A DNA stretch of 35,000 nt, taken from positions 1-35,000 of the forward strand of contig CAUYUJ010001359.1 of NCBI GenBank assembly GCA_963575745.1. The letters are read 5' to 3'. Origin of the DNA: Prorocentrum cordatum (lineage: Eukaryota; Sar; Dinophyceae; Prorocentrales; Prorocentraceae). Under the pieces are notes generated by a model. The model saw nothing but the letters and a program-made list of their open reading frames with translations. It did no database searches and was not told the origin of the DNA. Below are positions 1 through 9,890 of this stretch, in pieces. The number at the start of each line of letters is the position of its first letter. Within the stretch, counting starts at the first letter, position 1. A program made the position numbers and the translations under genes.

Positions 1-330
1 ATTGCGCAACGGTTAAGCCCCCCCCCCTTCTAGCCAGGGCCCTCCCCGGCTCACCGCGCCCCAATCGATTACGCAATGGTTAAGGCACCCCCCATGGCGA
101 GAGGGGGGAGGGGGCCTTAACCGTTCCACAATCGATTGCGCAACGGTTGAGGCCCCCCCCTCTCGCCAGGGGTGTCTTAAACGTTGCGCGATCGACTGTG
201 AAACGGTTAAGCCCCCCCCCCTCGCCAGGGGGGGGGGGGGCAATCGATTGCGACACGGTTAGGCACTGGCGCCTTAACCGTTGGCGCCTTAATGCGCGAT
301 TGTGAAACGGTCGAGCCCCCCCCCCCAGCT
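1..330. repeat. Short tandem inverted-repeat satellite (52-67 bp period)
   Basis: Six degenerate units carry an AACGGTT-like core at about 6, 73, 140, 200, 252 and 304, so the spacing is 52-67 bp. Several units are themselves inverted repeats centred on ATCGAT, for example CCTTAACCGTT on the left and AACGGTTGAGG on the right around 115-150. Units are separated by runs of C or G. Short open frames across it are incidental. The array is cut by the window start and gives way at about 330 to a different palindromic satellite. I see no gene in it. Confidence 0.75.
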
Positions 331-3300
331 CTAAAATAGCAAGGTAGCGTATGCTAGAACTCCCTGGGGGATCTAACATGGTATGCTAGAGCCCCGTGGG
401 AGCTCTAACATGGCATGTTAAAGCTCCCTGGGGGCTCTAACATCGTATGTTAGAGCTCCCTGGGAGCTCTAACATAGCATGTTATGTCATGTTAGAGCTC
501 CAATGGAGCTCTAACATAGCATGTTCCAGTATGTTAGAGCTCCCTGGGAGCTCTAACATGGCATGTTAGAGCTCCGTGGGAGCTCTAACATGGCTTGTTA
601 GAGCTCCAGCGGAGCTCTACCATAGCATGTTCGAGTATGTTGCGAGCTCCAACGGAGCCCCAACATAGCATGTTCCAGTATGTTAGAGCTCACTGGGAGC
701 TCTAACATGGTATGTTAGAGCTCAAACGGAGCTCTAACATGGTATGTTAGAGCTCCACGGGAGCTCTAACATAGCATGTTTCAGTATGGTAGAGCTCCCT
801 GGGAGATCTAACATGGTACGTTAGAGCTCCCTGGGAGCTCTAACATGGTATGTTAGAGCTCCGTGGGGGCTCTAACATGGCTTGTTAAGAGTTCCAACGG
901 AGCGCTAACATAGCATGTTCGAGTACGTTAGAGCTCCCATGGGTGCTCGAACATGGTATGTTAGAGCTCCGCGGGGGCTCTAACAAGCATTTTAGAGCTC
1001 CAACGGAGCTGTAACATAGCATGTTCCAGCATGTTAGAGCTCCCTGGGAGCTCTAACATGGTTTGTTAGAGCTCCGTGGGAGCTCTAACATGCTATGTTA
1101 GAGCTCCGTGGGAGCTCTAACATAGCATGTTCAAGTATGTTAGAGATCCCTGGGAGCTCTTACATGGTATGTTAGAGCTCCGTGGGGGCTCTAGCATGGC
1201 TTGTTAGAGCTCCAACGGAGCTCTAACATAGCAAGTTAGAGTATGTTAGAGCCCCAACGGAGCTCTAACATAGCATGTTCGAGTATGTTAGAGCTCCGTG
1301 GGAGCTCTAACATGGTATGTTAGAGCTCCGTGGGAGCTCTAACATGGCTTGTTAGAGCTCCAACGGAGCTCTAACATAGCATGTTCGAGTCTGTTGCGAG
1401 CTCCCTGGGAGCTCTAACATAGCATGTCCCAATATGTTAGAGCTCCCTGGGAGCTCTAACGTAGCATGTTCGAGTATGTTAGAGCTCCCTGGGAGCTCTA
1501 ACATGGCATGTTAGAGCTCCCTGGGAGGTCTAACAAGGCTTGTTAAAGCTCCCGCCGAGCTCTAACATAGCATGTTCGAGTATGTTGGAGCTCCCTGGGA
1601 GCTCTAACATGGTATTTTAGACCTCCGAGGGAGCTCTAACATGGCATGTCCGAGCTCCAACGGAGCTCTAACATAGCATGTTCGAGTATGTTAGAGCTCC
1701 CTGGGAGCTCTAACATGGCATGTTAGAGCTCCGTGGGAGCTAACATGGCTTGTTAGAGCTCCAGCGGAGCTCTAACATAGCATGTTCGGGTATGTTAGAG
1801 CTCCCATGGGAGCTCAAACATGCTATATCAGAGCTCCCATGTTAGAGCTCCCTGGTAGCTCTAAAATACGGAGCTCCAACGGAGCTTTAACATGGCATGT
1901 TAGAGCTCAGTGGGAGCTCCCTGGGAGCTCTAACATGGTATGTTAGAGCTCCAACGGAGCTCTAACATAGCATGTTCGAGTATGTTAGAGCTCCCTGGGA
2001 GCTCTAACATGGCATGTTAGAGCTCCGTGGAGGCGCTAACATGGCTTGTTAGAGCTCCAACGGAGCTCTAACAAACCATTTTCAAGTATGTTAGAGCTCC
2101 CTGGGAGCTCTAACATGCTATGTTCGAGCTCCGTGGGAGCTCTAACATGGCAGCTCTACCATGGCATGTTAGAGCTCCACCGGAGCTCTAACATAGCATG
2201 TTCAAGTATGTTAGAGATCCCTGGGAGCTCTAACATGGCATGTTAGAGCTCCGTGGGAGCTCTAACATGGTATGTTGGAGCTCCAACGGAGCTCTAACAC
2301 AGCATGTTCGAGTATGTTAGAGCTCCCTGGAAGCTCGAACATGGTATGTTATAAAGCTCCGTGGGAGCTCCAACATGGCTTGTTAGAGCTCCAGCGGAGC
2401 TCTAACATAGCATGTTCCACTATGTTAGAGCTCCCTGGGAGCTCTAACGTGGTATGTTAGAGCTCCGTGGGAGCTCCAACATGGCATGTTAGAGCTCCCT
2501 GGGAGCTCTAACATCGTATGTTAGAGCTCCAATGGAGCTCTAACATAGCATGTTATATTATGTTAGAGCCCCCTGGGAGCTCTGACATCGTATGTTAGAG
2601 CTCCGCGGGAGCTCTAACATGCTAGCTCCCAGGGAGCTCGAACATAGCAAGTTAGAGTAAGTTAGAGCTCCCATGGGAGCTCGAACGTCGTATGTTACAG
2701 CTCCAATGGAGCTCTAACATAGCAGTATGTTAGAGCCCCAGCTCTAACATGGTTTTTTAGAGCTCCAGCAGCTCTCACATAGCAAGTTATATTATGTTAG
2801 AGCTCCGTGGGAGCTCTAACATGGCATGTTAGAGCTCCCATGTTAGAGCTCTCCTAGAGGGAGCTAACCAGCATGTTGCTCAGAGCTCCAACGGAGCTAT
2901 AACATAGCATGTTCGAGTATGTTAGAGCTCTCTGGGAGCTCTAACGTGGTATGTTAGAGCTCCGTGGGGGCTCTAACATGGCCCGTTAGAGCTCCAACGG
3001 AGCTCTAACATAGCATGTTCCAGTATGTTAGAGCTCCCTGCGAGCTCTAACGTGGCATGTTAGATCTCCGTGGGAGATCTAACATGGCTTGTTAGAGCTC
3101 CAACGGGGCTCTAACATAGCATGTTCGAGTATGTTAGAGCTCCTTGGGAGCTCTAACCTGCTATATTAGAGCTCCCTGGGAGCTCTAAGAAGCTCTACCG
3201 AGCTCCAACGGAGCTTTAACATATGCATGTTAGAGCTCCCCGGAGCTCTAAAGGAGTAATGTTAGAGCTTCACTCCTCCCCATTTTTCCCATTCCCCGGG

Positions 3301-5180
3301 CGCCGTTCCGCGGGAAAGCTCTAACATGCATGGTAGAGCTCCAACGGCGCTTAACAAGCATTGTTCCAGTTATGTTTAGAGCTCCTGGGAGATCTTACGT
3401 GGTATGGTAGAGCTCCGTGGGAGCTCTAACATGGCATGTTAGAGCTCCAACGGAACTCTGACATAGCATGTTCGAGTATGTTAGAGCTCCCTGGGAGCTC
3501 TAACATGCTATATTCGATAGAGCTCCCATGTTAGAGCTCCCTCCCTGGGAGCTCTAGAATACCGAGCTCCAACGGAGCTTTAACATAGCATGTTAGAGCT
3601 CAGTGGGAGCTCCCTGGGAGCTCAAGCTCTAACATTGTATGCTAGAGCTCCGTGGGAGCTCTAACTTGGCACGTTAGAGCTCCAACGGAGCTCTAACATA
3701 GCATGTTCCAGTATGTTAGAGCCCCCTGGAAGCTCTAACATGGCATGTTAGAGCTCCGTTGGGGCTCGACCGTGGTATGTTAGAGCTCCAACGGAGCCCT
3801 ACCATAGCATGTTCGAGTATGTTAGAGCTCCCTGGGAGCTCTAACGTGGTATGTTAGAGCTCCCACGGAGCTCTAACATGGTATGTTAGAGCTCCAACGG
3901 AGCTCTAACATAGCATGTTCCAGTATGTTAGAGCCCCCTGGGAGCTCTAACATGGTAAGTTAGAGCTCCGCGGGAGCTCTAACATGGCATGGTAGAGCTC
4001 CAACGGAGCTCTAACATTAGCATGTTCCAGTATGTCGAGCTCCCTGGGAGCTCTAAATTTGTATGTTTAGAGCCCGCGGGAGCTTAACATGGCTGTTAGA
4101 AAACTCCAACGGAGCTCGAACATAGCATGTTCGAGTAGTTTAGAGCTTCCGGGGAGCTCTAACATGGCATGTTAGAGCTCCGTGGGAGCTCTAACATGGC
4201 ACGTTAGAGCTCCAACGGAGCTCTAACATAGCATGCTCCAGTATGTTAGAGCTCCCTGGGAGCTCTAACATGGTTGCTCTAACATAGCGGGAGCTCTAAC
4301 ATGGTATGGTAGAGCTCAACGGAGCTGTAAACATATGCATGTTTCGATATGTCAAGCTCCCTGGGAACTCGAACCTGCTATGTAGAGCTCCCCCCACGGA
4401 AGCTCTACAGGTATGTTAGAGCTCCAACGGAGGCTCTACCATAGCATGTTCCAGTATGGAGAGCTAACATAATAGGTTTAAGTATGTTGAGGTCCCTGGG
4501 AGCTCTAACATAGCATGTTCGAGCTCCGTGGGAGCTCTAACATGGCTTGTGAGAGCTCCGACGGAGCTCTAACATAGCATGTTCCAGTATGTTAGAGCTC
4601 CCCGGGAGCTCTAACATGGTAAGTTAGAGCTCCGTGGGAGCTCTAACATGGTATGTTAGAGCTCCAACGGAGCTCTAACATAGCATGTTCCAGTATGTTA
4701 GAGCTCCCTGGGAGCTCTAACATGGTATAATAGAGCTCCGTGGGCGCTCTAACATGGTATGTTAGAGTTCCAACGGAGCTCTGACATAGCATGTTCGAGT
4801 ATGTTAGAGCTCCCTGGGAGCTCTAACAGGCTATATTAGGTAGAGCTCCCATGCTAGAGCTCCCTGGGAGCTCTAAAATACCGAGCTCCAGCGGAGCTTT
4901 AACATAGCATGTTAGAGCTCAGTGGGGGCTCCCTGGGAGCTCTAACATGGTATGTGAGAGCTCCAACGGAGCTCTAACATAGCATGTTCGAGTATCTTAG
5001 AGCTCCCTGGGAGCTCTAACATGGTATGTTAGAGCTCCGTGGGCGCTCGAACATGGTTTGTTAGAGCTCCAACGGAGCTCTAACATAGCATGTTCCAGTA
5101 TGTTAGAGCTCCCTGGGAGCTCTAACATGGCATGTTAGAGCTCCGTGGGAGCTCTATTAACATTGCATGTTAGAGCTCCC
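331..5180. repeat. Palindromic satellite array, 32-bp hairpin units in a 106-bp higher-order repeat
   Basis: The stretch is built almost entirely of a 32-bp unit whose arms ATGTTAGAGCTCC and GGAGCTCTAACAT flank a 3-nt centre. Three centre classes dominate: CTG, GTG and AAC. They commonly occur in the order CTG, GTG, AAC, followed by a 10-bp connector (CATGTTCGAG or CATGTTCCAG), giving 3 x 32 + 10 = 106 bp. Unit starts after the connector fall at 530, 636, 679, 785, 924, 1030, 1136, 1242, 1284 and 1390, with steps of 106 or 42/43 (one palindrome plus connector) and one of 139. Units decay by point changes and small indels. Open frames here (for example around 2046-2460) are periodic read-through of the satellite, not genes. 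Confidence 0.95.
3262..3320. other. Non-satellite interruption of the palindrome array
   Basis: About 50 bp of C/T-rich sequence (CTCCTCCCCATTTTTCCC and neighbours) with no palindrome unit interrupts the satellite, which resumes on both sides. It could be a small insertion or a highly diverged unit. No coding sense is visible. Confidence 0.5.
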
Positions 5181-5204
5181 GGCCTCCTCGTCGGAAGCGG
5201 CCCC

Positions 5205-5570
5205 CTCGACTGGCTGGGATTAGGGCTGGTTTAGGTTGATGTTTTTGATGTGTCATTGATGTGATTATGGTCTTTCCTGTTGTTTGATGTTTTTTTGATT
5301 GTGATTATTATGGCGAGGTCATGTTTTTTTCTGATTGTGATGATGACGATGTTTATGACGATGATAATGGTAATTTCGAATGGCGACTATCCGATCGTAT
5401 ATATACAATCAACATCATCCCCATGACCATCACCACCATCATCCATCACCATCATCACCACCATCATCACCATCATCATCACGACGACGACGACGATGGC
5501 GGGGGGACGGCATGCGGACGCGCCCAATGGGACGACGACGACGACGACGACGACGGCGGGGGGGACGGCT
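5205..5570 (+). repeat. Trinucleotide-rich element (GAT/CAT/GAC tracts), copy 1
   Basis: This non-satellite island starts with a GGCTGGGATTAGGG...TTTAGGTTGATG segment, then T-rich sequence, a TATCCGATCGTA motif, (CAT/CAC)n and (GAC)n. The same order of motifs is found on the opposite strand at 18425-18161 (GGCTGGCTTGATTTAGGG, TTTAGGTTGAG, TATCCAATCGTA, then CAT tracts), so this is a dispersed element and not a random low-complexity patch. The poly-His/poly-Asp open frame at 5321-5629 is a by-product of the triplet tracts. Palindrome satellite flanks it on both sides. Confidence 0.6.
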
Positions 5571-6012
5571 CGATGGGAGCTCTAGCACGTTATGTTAGAG
5601 GTCCCATCGAGTATGGGAGGCAACTCTAACATGCTGCTAACATGGCAAATTAGAATATGTTGGAGCTCCTTGGGAGTTCTAACATCGTATGTTAGAACTC
5701 CGTGGGACCTCTAACATGTCATGTTATTATATATAGCTCCCTGGGAGCTGAGCCATATGATGCCAGGGAACTCCCTGGCACCTCTAACCTTGCATGTTAG
5801 ACCTCCCAGGGAGCCAACGGAGCTCTAATCACATAGCACGTTAGATTATATTAGAGCTCCCTCCTGGAAGCTCTAACATGGCACGTTAGAGCTCCAGTGG
5901 AGCTCTAACATACATAGCATGTTAGATTATGGTAGAGCCCCAATGGAGCTCAAACATCGTATGTTAGAGCTCCGTGGGAGCTCTAACATGATATATTAGA
6001 ACTCCGTGGACG
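5571..6012. repeat. Palindromic satellite, second block
   Basis: The 32-bp palindrome family of 331-5180 resumes here in a more degenerate form (for example GTTAGAGCTCC and GGAGCTCTAACAT arms around 5880-5990) after the trinucleotide island. It ends abruptly at about 6010, where it abuts retrotransposon-derived endonuclease sequence. Confidence 0.85.
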
Positions 6013-6258
6013 CACGAAGTCAGCGCCTGAAATCAATATAGCAACACCTGCTCCCAAAACGAAGTAGTCGAGGATCGAGCTCGAGGTGGGGCTCCGACAG
6101 GTGGGCGCTGTGGGGGCCATAAGGAACATACTCAATTTGCGAACAAATCCAGAGCCTTCCAAAACTTCAGGAGCCATAGATATTCCAGCCCCCTGCGCCG
6201 CGTCAGCGCGGCGAAAAAAAATAGCCAGCACGCGAGCCAGGCTGCGCGCCTCCGACAT
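5983..6258 (-). pseudogene. LINE endonuclease (EEP) C-terminal fragment
   Basis: The minus-strand frame from ATG 6258 contains a stretch resembling the last third of the apurinic-type endonuclease domain of non-LTR retrotransposons: a GISMAPEVL segment (residues 25-33, the usual GDFN-type acidic/Asn motif altered), then APTCRSPTSSSILDYFV (51-67), which matches the PTC...S-x-LDYFV pattern common to these nucleases. The frame runs into palindrome satellite at about 6012, so the element is cut there. The N-terminal part of the domain is absent: the next sequence upstream is the coiled-coil protein ending at 6304. It is probably part of the same broken LINE. The family assignment rests on motif memory, not a search. 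Confidence 0.5.
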
Positions 6259-6303
6259 CGGCTACCAGACGCCCATGCGAGGTCACTTGTCCTGCTGCTG
6301 AGC

Positions 6304-7032
6304 TCACCGGTGCTGCTGTTTGTCCTTCTGCTTGAGCTCCTCCACTTTCCGATGGACCTCCTCGACTTTCTTCTGCAGGTTGTCCTGTGCCCGGTGGAGA
6401 TTCACGAGCGCCTGTCCCTGTGCCCGCAGGAGAGCCAGAATCTCATCCATCTTCTCGTCCTTGTTGCTCTGTGCGTTGGTCAAGAAATTGAGCATCGTGG
6501 TGATAGCGGTGGTTAGCCCGTCCTGCTGCTGCCACTGCTGTGCTCGCCATGTATCAGCTCCTGCTGTTGCAACTCCTGATGACGCAGCTCTTGAGCTGTT
6601 CCAGCTTTTCCAGTTGAGAGCTCCTGCAGCTGTTCCAGCTTCTTGCTGATGGCCTTCACTTTGCCATTGCTCTCCTCTGCCTTCTCTGGCCTTGTTGTTG
6701 ACCTTGGCTTTCCTCGTCGACCTCGAGTCCTCCGCTTCATCGTCTTCCCGCTTCTTCTGGACGTAGCTCGGGTGGAGCCCCGCGGTGTCCACGATGGTAG
6801 AGCACCATGCGGTCTTGTCCTCCTCAGAACCCTGTGGACAAGCCTCACGGAACCAGAGATACTTATTCTTTACATTATTGATGTGGCCCTGCGAAATCTG
6901 GTGCGTCGGGGCTGCCCATTTGCAGCACGGTTTACAATGCCAACAGGGCTCATTAGGTTCTCCACTCGAATTCGAACCGTACTCCTTAACTTGTAGCCAT
7001 GGCGCATCAATGGGTACCGTGTCAGGGCCCAT
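6304..7032 (-). CDS. Cys-rich, coiled-coil protein, probable LINE ORF1-like region
   Basis: A 242-residue frame starts from ATG 7032. The N-terminal third has a cysteine cluster CWHCKPCCKW (residues 30-39), a middle basic/Gln-rich segment, and a C-terminal 60 residues of heptad-like, charged sequence (from MDEILALLRAQG to KVEELKQKDKQ) typical of a coiled coil. It resembles the zinc-cluster plus coiled-coil proteins at the 5' end of dinoflagellate LINEs, and endonuclease remains follow directly at 6258. Coding sense probably begins earlier: an ATG at 7090 in the leader block is in a different frame, and deleting one G from the six-G run near 7055 would join it to this frame. A homopolymer slip is therefore likely. 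Function beyond nucleic-acid or self-association is not supported. Confidence 0.5.
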   Translation of the reverse strand: MGPDTVPIDAPWLQVKEYGSNSSGEPNEPCWHCKPCCKWAAPTHQISQGHINNVKNKYLWFREACPQGSEEDKTAWCSTIVDTAGLHPSYVQKKREDDEAEDSRSTRKAKVNNKAREGRGEQWQSEGHQQEAGTAAGALNWKSWNSSRAASSGVATAGADTWRAQQWQQQDGLTTAITTMLNFLTNAQSNKDEKMDEILALLRAQGQALVNLHRAQDNLQKKVEEVHRKVEELKQKDKQQHR

Positions 7033-7078
7033 GATGGCGGTCTGGACATGGGCCAGGATGCCCCCCTGCGCTGGCCCC

Positions 7079-7167
7079 CATGTCTGACATGGCAGCCTGC
7101 AGGCGCTGCAAAAAAATGCCTTGAGCCGAGGTGCTTGCGCTACAGGAAAGCTGGGTGTGCTCTACTA
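7079..7167 (-). other. Conserved leader-like block A (upstream of LINE-type frame)
   Basis: About 90 bp here is nearly identical to 13694-13791. Read on the minus strand it follows the 12-bp array, contains CTGTAGC...CTCGGCTCAAG (7147-7120), and leads to an ATG at 7090. The 3' part GGCTCAAG and the 5' part GTAGC match the two ends of the dinoflagellate spliced leader, but with a 5-nt insertion and substitutions, so an SL relic is only a possibility. Copy A has seven T where copy B has TTTCTT, an indel that changes the frame. It was probably a retroelement 5' leader. Confidence 0.4.
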
Positions 7168-7840
7168 CTGCAGCGGCTGTCGCAGCGGCTGTCGCAGCGG
7201 CTGCGGCAGCGGCTGTGGCAGCGGCTGTTGCAGCGGCTGTTGCAGCGGCTGTTGCAGCGGCTGTTGCAGCGGCTGTTGCAGCGGCTGTTGCAGCGGCTGT
7301 TGCAGCGGCTGTTGCAGCGGCTGTTGCAGCAGCTGGCAGCGGCTGTTGCAGCGGCTGTTGCAGCGGCTGTTGCAGCGGCTGTTGCAGCGGCTGCGGCTGT
7401 TGCAGCGGCTGTTGCAGCGGCTGTTGCAGCGGCTTTTGCAGCGGCTGTTGCAGCGGCTGTTGCAGCGGCTGTTGCAGCGGCTGTGCATGCAGCGGCTGTT
7501 TGCAGCGGCTGGTGCAGCGGCTGTTGCAGCGGCTGTTGCAGCGGCTGTTGCAGCGGCTGTTGCAGCGGCTGTTGCAGCGGCTGTTGCAGCGGCTGTTGCA
7601 GCGGCTGTTGCAGCAGGCTGTTGCAGCGGCTGTTGAGCGGCTGTGCAGCGGCTGGTGCAGCGGCTGTTGCAGCGGCTGGTGCAGCGGCTGTTGCAGCGGC
7701 TGTTGCAGCGGCTGTTGCGCGGCTGTTGCAGCGGCTGTTGCAGCGGCGAGCTGCAGCGGCTGTTGCAGCGGCAGTTGCACTGGCGGCTGTTGCAGCGGCT
7801 GTTGCAGCGGCTGTTGCAGCTGTTGCAGCGGCTGTTGCAA
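7168..7840. repeat. 12-bp minisatellite array A (GCGGCTGTTGCA)n
   Basis: About 55 imperfect copies of a 12-bp unit cover the stretch, with a few shortened or altered copies (GCTGTCGCAGCG at the left end, GCTGGTGCAGCG near 7660). Because 12 is a multiple of 3, every frame on both strands stays open: AAVA, LLQR and CCSG on plus, ATAA, QQPL and CNSR on minus. This explains the many overlapping long open frames. None has independent support as a protein. A related array occurs at 13792-14096 next to the same leader block. Confidence 0.95.
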
Positions 7841-7959
7841 CTACTGGCGATTCTGTCACTTCTGCATCGCAGCCTCAGTCGTCCCCACCACGTACCACGT
7901 CTGGGTAGTGGCCACTGCACGCACAAGACAGCGGAGCTGGGCAGCTTCGCAAATGGCGC

Positions 7960-9081
7960 TCATAATGTCCTACAGACATATAGGAAGCTGCATGCGCAGT
8001 GCCTGACCGCAAGCCCCTGCTGCGACGCGACCTTGTTGTCAGCACGGGGGAAGTGCGCGATCACATGCTTCTCAACCTCTCCGCATTGTTTGTCGGGGAA
8101 GGACGCGACCACTTGCATCTCATCGTAGCTGAGCTTGTGCCCGCGCATGAAGCTTCGGTCGTTTCCTCGCCACCCCCATCCTCCATTCCATCGCCATGAA
8201 GGGTCGCTCGTCGTGCCGATGTAGACGGAGCGCCCAGAGGCGATGGCACGATCGTGGAGGTGCCGCACGCGCTTCATCACTAGACCAACGTCGATGTCGA
8301 CGAGGGGCTGGTGTACAAACATCGATTGCATGCCGCGACAATCACTAAGCACCTGTCGAGCGTCCTCCCGGGCGCCTTCCCACATCATCTTAAGCCGCGT
8401 CTCTCGGCTGCGCGAGCGCATGCGACGCCTGACAGGCGGTGTCACTCTGTTGCCGTTGTCGTCGAAACAGGCGACCTTCGCGAACTGAAATGCGCTGCCG
8501 CCATCGACCCCTGCAAAGGCCCTCGGGCTCCGAACTCCAGAGGCCTTGTCGCCACCGTCGCCGCATCCTGCTCGGCCCCCGACAGCGTCGGTAGGCGGTC
8601 CCCCGCGTGAAAGGTCGAGCCCCAGGCGATATGTGATGAACGAAAATGTGGCATTGTTCCCATTGCCCATGCCATCGGCGCTGATGGTGTCATTGGCCAT
8701 GACCTTGACCTTGACGTTCACGCCGCAAGGCCCTCGAGCTGCTCCGCCGTCTCCGACGCTCCCTGGAGGAAGCGACGATGATGATGCTGGATGCACCTGT
8801 GCTGGGGAGGGCGATGCTGTCTGGATCTCGCAGGCCCTGATCTCTGGAGGCGATGCCGACGGCTCTTGCAAGCCCTTATGTCTGGAGGAAGCGATGCTGT
8901 CTGGATCTCGCGCTGCTCTGCGGGTGCCGCCAGCGGCGCCCACGCCCGCTGCAACACCTCCCTGGTCGGCTTGTTGCGGACTCGCAGCGGCGGCGGCCGC
9001 GGTCCGAACGCCCACGGCAACTCTGGTTTCAACATAGAGCGTCATACCTTCAGTGGCCTCGTCATCCGAGCCGCCGAACAT
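7960..9081 (-). CDS. GIY-YIG nuclease-like domain protein
   Basis: The open frame reaches 9201, but its first ATG is at 9081, which I take as the start (373 residues). A pyrimidine-rich stretch ending in AG just upstream could be a splice acceptor. The N-terminal half is Ala/Ser/Pro-rich and low in complexity. The C-terminal part has SVYIGTTSDPSWRW (about residues 285-298), a downstream His (about 315) and GEVEKHVIAHFP (about 334-345), matching the YIG strand, the Arg/Trp region and the metal-binding Glu helix of GIY-YIG nucleases. The true catalytic set is not proven. The last 20-odd residues look unrelated and may be intron read-through. It lies between the 540-bp repeats and the 12-bp array, on the same strand as all other genes. 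The biological role is unknown. Confidence 0.55.
   Translation of the reverse strand: MFGGSDDEATEGMTLYVETRVAVGVRTAAAAAASPQQADQGGVAAGVGAAGGTRRAARDPDSIASSRHKGLQEPSASPPEIRACEIQTASPSPAQVHPASSSSLPPGSVGDGGAARGPCGVNVKVKVMANDTISADGMGNGNNATFSFITYRLGLDLSRGGPPTDAVGGRAGCGDGGDKASGVRSPRAFAGVDGGSAFQFAKVACFDDNGNRVTPPVRRRMRSRSRETRLKMMWEGAREDARQVLSDCRGMQSMFVHQPLVDIDVGLVMKRVRHLHDRAIASGRSVYIGTTSDPSWRWNGGWGWRGNDRSFMRGHKLSYDEMQVVASFPDKQCGEVEKHVIAHFPRADNKVASQQGLAVRHCACSFLYVCRTL
8812..8909. repeat. Internal direct repeat in the GIY-YIG-like gene
   Basis: GCGATGCTGTCTGGATCTCG occurs at about 8812 and again at about 8889, each near a TCTGGAGG-type sequence. It falls in the low-complexity N-terminal part of the gene and suggests local tandem duplication. 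The copies are in the same coding frame region but add no recognisable domain. Confidence 0.6.
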
Positions 9082-9890
9082 GTCTCGCAGAAGGCAGGCA
9101 GACCGACTGCGAGTCCGCGCTGGGAGACCCCTGGGATGAGGTGCTGAATAAAGGATCCCCCATGGCTCTTGCCCCAGCCATGGGGAACTAGCTTGGGCCA
9201 ATATGCCAAGATGATGTAAGGATGCGAATCCTGTCGCGGATCTGCTGGGGTGCTCGGGGCTCTGTGGGGTCCTGGGTGTGGTGCCCTAGGGCCCTAGGGC
9301 CCTCTCTGGTGGCCTCTTCCTCCTCGCTTGCTGCGCCCAGCTGGTGGCGACCAGGGAGGTACTGGGCGCCAGGCAGCCGAAGGCTAGAGGCTAGAACAAT
9401 TCGAACCAGGCAGCCCAAGCATCCAAGCGCCTAGCGGCCTGGAGGGTGAGACCATCTGCATAATAAGGAATGCAGTTGATCTGAATATGGGCGTCTTTCT
9501 CCTCACCCCTGAGCTCAGGGATGCATGGGGGCGCCTGCGCTCGCTGTTCCAGCCATGCGCAGCGCGTGCGCAGAGTCCTATCGTGGGCCCATTCCCACTC
9601 GCGCCAGTAACAGGTGCTCTCGCGGGCACCTTAGCTCAGAGCGTGATGCGCTCCACCCCCCTCTTCCCACCTGGACTCCTCCTCCTGCTCCTCCTCCTCC
9701 TAGCCTCGTCCTCCTCGTCATCGTCATCCTGGTTCCCCCGCGTGGGCCTGCGGGGGCGCCGCGGCCGCCCGCGGCAGCGCCGCCCGCCACCAGGGACCTG
9801 GGGGGTGGGGGGGCGCAGGAGCTGTTGCAGCGGAGGCGCGTCAGACGGCGAGAGGAGACGAGTCGGAGAAGCTCGCCGTTTTGTCAGACG
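9082..9890. other. Non-genic stretch: short GGGCCCTA repeat and C/T-rich low complexity
   Basis: I see no supported gene. It contains a small GGGCCCTA repeat at about 9282-9303 and a CTCCTCCT-rich tract at 9670-9735, followed by a very GC-rich segment. The segment CGCCCGCGGCAGCG near 9767 also occurs near 14311 beside the second 12-bp array, hinting at shared ancestry of the flanks. Open frames on both strands are compositional. Confidence 0.5.

Noticed and set aside
331-5180. CRISPR array
   Set aside because: Units are contiguous palindromes with no unique spacers, and the window is eukaryotic.
5321-5629. Poly-Asp/poly-His protein
   Set aside because: Direct translation of GAT/CAT/GAC tracts; a dispersed repeat element explains the sequence.
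7022-8006. Many overlapping long open frames (poly-Ala, LLQR, CCSG, QQPL, CNSR)
   Set aside because: All are frames of the 12-bp array, which stays open on both strands because its unit is a multiple of three.
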